Source: an uncultured Peptococcaceae bacterium (GTDB lineage: Bacteria > Bacillota > Peptococcia > Peptococcales > Peptococcaceae). Taken from it: a DNA stretch of 42,787 nt. The notes beneath the pieces are model-generated. The model was not told where the DNA came from. It was given only the letters and a program-made list of their open reading frames with translations, and ran no database searches. The translations under genes were made by a program, and so were the position numbers. Location: positions 1-42,787 of the forward strand of contig CAKQDL010000011.1 in the NCBI GenBank assembly GCA_934229395.1, given 5' to 3'. Numbering within the stretch: position 1 is the first letter of the stretch; every line of letters starts with the position of its first letter. Positions 37,600 through 42,787 of the stretch are shown one piece after another.

Positions 37600-38988
37600 T
37601 TATTTCTTTTTGCCTTTCTTTTTATCTTTTTTCTTATCCTTGTTTTTGTCCTTTTTTGCGTGGGCCTTGGCGTGCTTCTTATCATAGCTTAGGAGCTGAT
37701 CTACAAGGGCTTCGGCTTTGGCGAGCTCTTGCACGGCGCTGTCGTTCATAAGAGCGCGGAAGCTGTGCATGGCACGGGTGAGGACTGGTGTTTCATCATC
37801 GCCTAGGAGCTTGTGCATATGCTCGAGGTTGTAGAAGGAGTCGTAGTAATGGCTCAAGCATTGGTTAAGACGGCGCACATAGAGGTATTGCTTGGAAAGT
37901 GGGTAGTTGGCGAGGGGTGAAAAATCCTCAAAGAGGTAGCGGCTTGTTTTGCAAAGAGCACGCACGCCTTCGACCTCGTCCAACACGGTCAAATCGCAAA
38001 CGGTGAGGGCATCGTGCACAGCGTGGTAGCGACGCACAAATTGCTCACGAGCCAATTCCTCTACGCTGCGCTTTTCCTTGGAGGTCATAAGGGCGGCAAT
38101 GGTGAGGTGGAGGGCTTCGTTAAAGGCACCTTGGGAATCAAGCTGACTGAAGGCATCGCAAAGCTCCATGACCTCGCTGTTTTGCTCAATCATGAGGGCG
38201 TCTGCCAAGGGCACAAGGTCCATGCGGCGAGAATTGTGGATGCTCTTTAAAATGGAGTTGATGCTGCGCAGGTCTTCCAAATCGCGATAAAGGGAGAGGT
38301 ACATGGCCTCGGCGCGCTTAAAGGGCTTTTCATCACAATAAGGACGGATGAATTCTAGGAGGGCGTATTGACGGCGCAAGGCCACACGCAAATCGCTGAG
38401 GTTGGCATTTTCATCTGGGTCCTCCATAAAGGCATCGCGGGCTTGGATGATTTGCGCGTGCTGGCGTTCCATCAGCTGGCCAATGCCCAAATCGAGGCGT
38501 TGGCTGTACAAATCGAGGTTGTTCATACCAGAAAAATCAAGGTTGTTGATGCGAATGGCTTCCTTTGGTGCAGCAGGCATCAGATAGAGCATTTCGCCGC
38601 GTCCCTTTTTAAAATGGACGTCCATGCCCGTCATGAGGCGTACCCAATCGCTCAAATAAGGCTCGTGACCAATGACCACCAGGGTTTCTCCGTGGCTGTG
38701 GTCGCGAATGTCCTCGCAAAAGGCGTCAAAATCGCCTCCTGCCAAATAAGGCTTCATAACGGGTGTGGCAGTAGGCGTGTAGCGGCAGAGAATTTCTGCT
38801 GTTTGCACAGCGCGTTTTTTTGGTGAGGTCCACACGTGGAGCGTTTCCTTGGTGTTTAAAAAGCGCGCCAGGGATGGGTAGGCGTTTTCTAAGCGTTCGC
38901 GACCTTCTAGGGTGAGGGCGCGCGCGTCGTCTGTGTGATTTGGGGTGCTGTCTTCGGCATGGCCGTGGCGAATCAATATGAGTCTCAT
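37600..38988 (-). CDS. SixA-type phosphohistidine phosphatase fused to a CHAD domain
   Basis: A 462-residue protein. Residues 1-155 are a histidine-phosphatase domain: LILIRHGHAED (catalytic His in RHG), SPKKRAVQTAEIL and VIGHEPYLSDW (second His). Residues about 180-430 are a helical CHAD domain, with regularly spaced Arg, Lys and His (LRVALRRQYALLEFIRPY, NSILKSIHNSRRMDL). The tail is a lysine repeat (HAKKDKNKDKKKDKKKGKK). CHAD domains bind polyphosphate, so this may be a phosphatase directed to polyphosphate granules or to CHAD-bound targets. ATG at 38988 follows GGGAGGAG; the in-frame ATG at 39051 has none. Confidence 0.9.
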   Translation of the reverse strand: MRLILIRHGHAEDSTPNHTDDARALTLEGRERLENAYPSLARFLNTKETLHVWTSPKKRAVQTAEILCRYTPTATPVMKPYLAGGDFDAFCEDIRDHSHGETLVVIGHEPYLSDWVRLMTGMDVHFKKGRGEMLYLMPAAPKEAIRINNLDFSGMNNLDLYSQRLDLGIGQLMERQHAQIIQARDAFMEDPDENANLSDLRVALRRQYALLEFIRPYCDEKPFKRAEAMYLSLYRDLEDLRSINSILKSIHNSRRMDLVPLADALMIEQNSEVMELCDAFSQLDSQGAFNEALHLTIAALMTSKEKRSVEELAREQFVRRYHAVHDALTVCDLTVLDEVEGVRALCKTSRYLFEDFSPLANYPLSKQYLYVRRLNQCLSHYYDSFYNLEHMHKLLGDDETPVLTRAMHSFRALMNDSAVQELAKAEALVDQLLSYDKKHAKAHAKKDKNKDKKKDKKKGKKK

Positions 38989-39142
38989 TGATGACTCCTC
39001 CCTCTGTTGGGTGTAAAGAATTTTTTGTGTTCTTAGTATAGCATCAAACAAGGTGTTGTGCCGCTTGTATTAAATATAGATGATTTTTTGGTTATTATAA
39101 GATATTTTTTAATATATTGAGGGATTTTAGAAATCGAATTAT

Positions 39143-39171
39143 TTGATATTTCACGTTTTTTTTGATAGAAT
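39143..39171 (+). promoter_or_regulatory. Promoter of the lutABC operon
   Basis: TTGATA (39143-39148), 17-nt spacer, TAGAAT (39166-39171). A leader of about 125 nt follows, GC-richer than its surroundings, with GCGCG-type arms (39208-39232) that could fold. No known riboswitch was recognised. Confidence 0.65.
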
Positions 39172-39301
39172 TATCGGGATAGACAGGAAAGTTGTGTCCG
39201 GCGTTGTCGCGCGAATAGATGTGCAGCGCGTGGAGAAGGGCGTTGCTCTGTGTCAACCGCCCTGCAAAATCCAAGAGGAAATTTTTAAGGAAGGTGTCCT
39301 A

Positions 39302-40039
39302 ATGAAAATTCATTTGTTTACCCAATGTATGGTAGATATGTTCTACCCTGAAGTTGGTATTGCTGCAGTTGAGGTTCTTGAAAGACTTGGCTGTGAAATC
39401 GTGGTTCCTAAGAAGCAAGTTTGCTGCGGCCAACCACTTATCAACTCTGGCTACATCAAGGCTTCTAAGGCATCCATGAAGAACACCATCGAAGCTTTCG
39501 AAGATGCAGAAATCATCGTTAGCCTCTCTGGCTCTTGCGCATTTGCAATGAAGCACGAATATGCAAAGCTTCTTGCTGACGAACCACAATGGGCTGTACG
39601 CGCTCAACGTGTTGCCGACAAGATTTACGAATTCACCGATTTCATCGTTAACGTATTGGGCGTTACCGATGTAGGTGCTACCTTGAACAAGAAGGTAACA
39701 TTCCACAAATCTTGCCACTCCACCCGTTTGCTCGGCGTAAAGGACCAACCACTCACTCTTCTTCAAAACGTTCACGGTTTGGAATATGTTGAAATGGAAA
39801 AGGCTGATCGTTGCTGCGGCTTCGGCGGTACCTTCTCTGTAAAGCAACCAGATATTTCCGAACAAATTGTTGCTGAAAAAGTTCAAACCATCATCGATAG
39901 CGGTGCCGACATCGTTTGCGGCGCTGACCAAGCATGCCTCATGAACATCGCTGGCCGTATCGACCGTCTTCGTGACAAGGGCGAGCTCCCACGCGAAATC
40001 CGTTGCATGCACATCGCTGAAATTTTGAACTGCCGTTAA
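39302..40039 (+). CDS. lutA: LutA, (Fe-S) subunit of the lactate utilization complex
   Basis: A 245-residue protein with the two CCG domains of the LutA/YkgE/GlpC family: VVPKKQVCCGQPLINSGY (about residues 35-52) and KADRCCGFGGTFSVKQPD (about 170-187), which bind an iron-sulfur or related cofactor. KKVTFHKSCHSTRLLGV lies between them. The ATG at 39302 follows AAGGAAGG. It is the first gene of the lutABC operon, whose products together oxidise L-lactate to pyruvate at the membrane in B. subtilis. Codon use is strongly biased (GTT, GAA, CTT), suggesting high expression. Confidence 0.93.
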   Translation: MKIHLFTQCMVDMFYPEVGIAAVEVLERLGCEIVVPKKQVCCGQPLINSGYIKASKASMKNTIEAFEDAEIIVSLSGSCAFAMKHEYAKLLADEPQWAVRAQRVADKIYEFTDFIVNVLGVTDVGATLNKKVTFHKSCHSTRLLGVKDQPLTLLQNVHGLEYVEMEKADRCCGFGGTFSVKQPDISEQIVAEKVQTIIDSGADIVCGADQACLMNIAGRIDRLRDKGELPREIRCMHIAEILNCR

Positions 40040-40057
40040 CGGATAGGGGGATAAAAC

Positions 40058-41509
40058 ATGGCAATTCTCTACAAGTTAGATGGTAAGGAGCAATCCTTCA
40101 AAGAACGTGTGCAAGATTGCATTGCAGACGATTTTAAACATAATGCGATTACCACTGCTACCGACGTTTTCTACAAAAATCGTACCGCTCGTGTAGCAGA
40201 AGTTCCTGAATGGGAAGATATGCGCGAAGAAGCACGTCGCATCCGTAACCACGTGCTCGATAACCTCGACTACTACCTCGACCAATTCGCAACCAACGCT
40301 GAAAAGGCTGGTTCCCACGTTTACTTTGCACAAACCGACAAAGAAGCCGTTCAACAAGTTATTGAAATCTTCGAAAACCGCGGCGCAAAGAAAATGGTTA
40401 AGAGTAAGTCCATGATGAGTGAAGAAATTGATATCAACCACGCACTCATCGACCACGGCGTAGAAGTATTCGAAACCGACTTGGCCGAAATCATCCTTCA
40501 GCTCAACGACTGGAACCCACCAAGCCACATCGTAGTTCCAGCACTTCACTTGGAACGTAACGCAATCCGCGACGTATTTGCTCGCTATGGCTACCAAGGC
40601 GATGAAGACCCAGAAAGACTCACCAAGTTCATCCGCGGCTTCATCCGCGAAAAATTCTTAAACGCTGATGTAGGTATGACCGGCTGCAACTTTGGTGTTG
40701 CTGAAACTGGTTCCTGCACCCTCGTTACCAACGAAGGTAACGGTCGTATGACCACCTCCGTACCTAACACCCAAATCGTGCTTATGGGTATGGAACGTAT
40801 TGTACCAAGCTTCGAAGCTTTGGATGTACTCGTTGCCCTCCTCGTTCGTAGCTCCGTTGGTTCTAAGATTACCTCTTACTTCTCCTTGACCACTGGTCCA
40901 CGTAAGTCCAGCGAAGTCGACGGTCCAGAAGAACAACACATCATCATCATCGACAATGGTCGTTCCAAGATTTTGGGCAGCGAATTCCGCGATATGCTTC
41001 GCTGCATCCGTTGCGGCGCTTGCCTCAACATCTGCCCTGTATACCGTCACATCACTGGTCACGGTTACGGCTCCATCTACCCAGGACCAATGGGTGTTGT
41101 ATTGACCCCACTCCTCTTGGGTTATGACAAGGCTGGCGCTCTTCCATGGGCTTCCACCCTTTGCGGCGCTTGCTCCGACCACTGCCCAGTAAAGATTCCT
41201 CTACACGAACTCATTTTACGTCATCGTCAAATTGAAGTAGAAGAAAACGGCTACGGTGGTGCACTTGTAAACACTGTATTCAAGGGCGCAGGTATCTTCC
41301 TTTCCAACAGCAGCTTGTACAACATGGGTACCAAGGTAGGCGCTACCTTCATGCCAATCCTTGCTAAGGACCGCAAGTCCATCAAGGAAACCCCACATAT
41401 TCCAGTGCTCAACGCATGGACCCAATCCCGTGACCTCAACACCCTTTCTAAGGTGAAGTTCAGAGATTGGTTTGACAAGCACGAAGCAGAAAAGAAAGGC
41501 GGGAAGTAA
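40058..41509 (+). CDS. lutB: LutB, iron-sulfur subunit of the lactate utilization complex
   Basis: A 483-residue LutB/YkgF protein of standard length. Residues 60-320 form the LUD domain (GMTGCNFGVAETGSCTLVTN, NGRMTTSVPNTQIVLMG). Two 4Fe-4S motifs follow: CIRCGACLNICPVY (about 316-329) and LCGACSDHCPVKIP (about 368-381). The C-terminal 80 residues are the DUF3390-type extension. It begins 18 nt after lutA with GGGGG upstream, and lutC begins 3 nt after its stop; the three are one operon. It passes electrons from lactate to the quinone pool or to flavoproteins. Confidence 0.95.
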   Translation: MAILYKLDGKEQSFKERVQDCIADDFKHNAITTATDVFYKNRTARVAEVPEWEDMREEARRIRNHVLDNLDYYLDQFATNAEKAGSHVYFAQTDKEAVQQVIEIFENRGAKKMVKSKSMMSEEIDINHALIDHGVEVFETDLAEIILQLNDWNPPSHIVVPALHLERNAIRDVFARYGYQGDEDPERLTKFIRGFIREKFLNADVGMTGCNFGVAETGSCTLVTNEGNGRMTTSVPNTQIVLMGMERIVPSFEALDVLVALLVRSSVGSKITSYFSLTTGPRKSSEVDGPEEQHIIIIDNGRSKILGSEFRDMLRCIRCGACLNICPVYRHITGHGYGSIYPGPMGVVLTPLLLGYDKAGALPWASTLCGACSDHCPVKIPLHELILRHRQIEVEENGYGGALVNTVFKGAGIFLSNSSLYNMGTKVGATFMPILAKDRKSIKETPHIPVLNAWTQSRDLNTLSKVKFRDWFDKHEAEKKGGK

Positions 41510-41512
41510 TCC

Positions 41513-42232
41513 ATGTTAAACGAACAACATAAGAAAGCATTTTTGCACAACGTGTCTCTCGCCCTCGGCCGTAACGAAATCCCTACCTCTGTAGAACCTT
41601 ACGATTTCACCACAGGCCCACAACACGGCGTAATGAGCGAAGTGCAAACTGAAGAAGAAATCATTGCACGCTTTAAGGTAGAATGCGACAACCTCGCTAT
41701 CCCTTACACCGAAACCACCCCAGACAAGGTAAAAGACACCGTTCTTGAAGTACTCAAGAGCTACGGTGGTGGCAAGGTTGTATGCCCAATGGCTCCACAA
41801 ATGGACGAATACGGCCTCAACAAAGCTTTTGAAGCTGCAGAAGGCGACGATCTCCACTTTGTAAAGTGGGATGCTTCCAAGGGCCGCGAATACAACATCA
41901 ATAACGCTCAAGATGCCAACATCGGTATCACCTTCCCACAAATGGCTATTGCTGAAACCGCTACCCTCGTTCAACCAATGAGCGAAGGCACCGGCCGCAG
42001 CGTTGGTCTTCTCCCAATCACCCACGTAGCAGTACTTCGTCGCTCCACCATCAAGCGTCGTATGGGTGACACCATGGTAGAACTTCGCAAGCAATACCAA
42101 GCAGATCCAGCAGGCTTCCCAAGCGCTGTGATCCACATCTCTGGCCCATCCTCCACCGCCGACATCGAACTCGTTCGTGTTGTAGGTGTTCACGGCCCAG
42201 TTAACATTACCTACGTCATCGTTAACGACTAA
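41513..42232 (+). CDS. lutC: LutC, LUD-domain subunit of the lactate utilization complex
   Basis: A 239-residue LUD-domain protein. ANIGITFPQMAIAETATLVQPMSEGTGRSVGLLPITHVAVL is the conserved core, and ISGPSSTADIELVRVVGVHGP the conserved end, both typical of LutC/YkgG. It starts 3 nt after lutB, so translation is probably coupled. The operon ends in a terminator 12 nt downstream. Confidence 0.94.
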   Translation: MLNEQHKKAFLHNVSLALGRNEIPTSVEPYDFTTGPQHGVMSEVQTEEEIIARFKVECDNLAIPYTETTPDKVKDTVLEVLKSYGGGKVVCPMAPQMDEYGLNKAFEAAEGDDLHFVKWDASKGREYNINNAQDANIGITFPQMAIAETATLVQPMSEGTGRSVGLLPITHVAVLRRSTIKRRMGDTMVELRKQYQADPAGFPSAVIHISGPSSTADIELVRVVGVHGPVNITYVIVND

Positions 42233-42244
42233 GAGTAAGTTTTT

Positions 42245-42275
42245 ATCGCCCGACAACCGTCGGGCGATTTTTTTC
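42245..42275 (+). terminator. Terminator of the lutABC operon
   Basis: ATCGCCCGAC-AACC-GTCGGGCGAT (42245-42268) followed by seven T. Confidence 0.92.
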
Positions 42276-42303
42276 CAAAAAAATCAGTAAAGGAAGAACG
42301 TCT

Positions 42304-42774
42304 ATGCAGTACGAAAATGCCCACATCCATCAGCTAGAAGCACTGATAGCGTGTCGCCTAGACTATCTCGCGGCCGCAGGTGCGCACTTGAGCGAAGAGG
42401 ACAAAATGCTCACACAGGAGCGGCTCGAGACGTTTTTTAGCGCGCATCTAGACAAAGATTTTTTCGTCTACACAGCCACCGATGCCGGTGAGATTGTCAG
42501 CTGCGCCATGGTGATGGTTTACGAGCGTCCCTTCCGACCAGATTTGTGCACCAGCGCCAAAATAGGCGTTGTTTATAATGTGATGACAAAGGAAGCCTAC
42601 CGTGGGCAGGGTCTTGCCACTAAGGTCGTAGAAATGCTTCTCGCAGACGCCAAGGAAAAAGGCCTAGAAACCGTCATGCTCAACGCCACCAAGGCCGGCA
42701 TGAGCATTTACAAACGCCTAGGCTTCGCCGAACGCTGCTACAACGAAGCCAATATGGTGTACGATATAGAATAA
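42304..42774 (+). CDS. GNAT-family N-acetyltransferase
   Basis: A 156-residue GNAT protein, complete. Motif A is VYNVMTKEAYRGQGLATKVVEMLLADAK (about residues 97-124), with the R-G-Q-G-L-A acetyl-CoA loop; motif B is IYKRLGFAERCYNEANMVY. The N-terminal acceptor region gives no clue to the substrate. AAAGGAAG stands 8 nt before the ATG. It follows the lutABC terminator and is probably a separate unit. Confidence 0.9.
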   Translation: MQYENAHIHQLEALIACRLDYLAAAGAHLSEEDKMLTQERLETFFSAHLDKDFFVYTATDAGEIVSCAMVMVYERPFRPDLCTSAKIGVVYNVMTKEAYRGQGLATKVVEMLLADAKEKGLETVMLNATKAGMSIYKRLGFAERCYNEANMVYDIE

Positions 42775-42787
42775 AGAAGCGACGTCT

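Noticed and set aside
1..42787. Prophage, conjugative element or biosynthetic gene cluster
   Set aside because: No integrase, portal, terminase, relaxase, type IV secretion, NRPS/PKS or RiPP enzyme was found. The only transposase trace is the IS30 remnant.

Overview
The window looks like a chromosome segment of an anaerobic, gut-type member of the Bacillota. Evidence is AGGAGG-type ribosome sites, frequent GTG/TTG starts, a rubredoxin-first rubrerythrin, ferredoxin-type proteins, an iron-dependent alcohol dehydrogenase, a lutABC operon, an S-layer-homology protein and a copper-amine-oxidase-N-type surface protein. I cannot fix the genus. Most genes share one codon style (CCA, GGC, AGC, CTC/TTG), so the stretches that depart from it stand out.

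Layout. 1-5045: a LysR-type regulator faces an MFS permease, followed by a secreted-free, metal-dependent amidohydrolase. 5187-6950: an AAA/DUF4143 ATPase, a small 4Fe-4S protein and tRNA-Gly(TCC), all on the minus strand. 7157-9883: an exported surface protein and a small membrane protein. 10014-12916: an AT-rich insert (Rrf2 regulator, NAD(P)H-binding protein, flavin-type split-barrel protein, split-barrel/ferredoxin fusion) between 97-98 bp direct repeats. 12945-13538: an XRE regulator fused to a superoxide-reductase-like domain. 13885-17998: a GC-richer minus-strand metal cluster (HMA protein, AraC regulator, 26-aa membrane peptide, DUF6110-like protein, P1B ATPase), with an IS30 transposase remnant beside it. 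18468-21386: an M16C peptidase. 21727-22286: a collapsed toxin-antitoxin module and a palindromic repeat element. 22333-24738: an SLH surface protein of foreign composition. 25158-28410: MltG and an OatA-like acyltransferase. 28457-30080: a drug-efflux MFS gene between two near-identical terminators. 30245-37412: DtxR and MarR regulators, AI-2E-family permease, rubrerythrin, a 58-aa protein, a YgbA_NO protein, Fe-ADH, EamA and CorA. 37600-42774: SixA-CHAD fusion, lutABC, GNAT.

How the parts connect. Two regulatory circuits can be read directly. In the AT-rich insert the same dyad TTGTAA-N9-TTACAA overlaps the -35 region of both the Rrf2 gene and the NAD(P)H-binding gene. In the metal cluster and again 12 kb away next to the DtxR-family gene, a second dyad GTTAG-N6-CTAAC sits on minus-strand promoters, suggesting one metal-responsive regulator controls both loci.

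The most unusual feature is architectural. A family of 280-320 bp palindrome-rich elements ends in CTCAGACTGTCGAAAAA-like inverted termini. In every one of its occurrences here a terminus abuts an intrinsic-terminator-like hairpin, and in the two complete copies that hairpin is present on both sides. Larger cargo (the Rrf2 insert, the efflux MFS gene) is likewise bounded by duplicated terminator hairpins. This may be an undescribed terminator-targeting non-autonomous element or a recombination route by which genes enter this genome.
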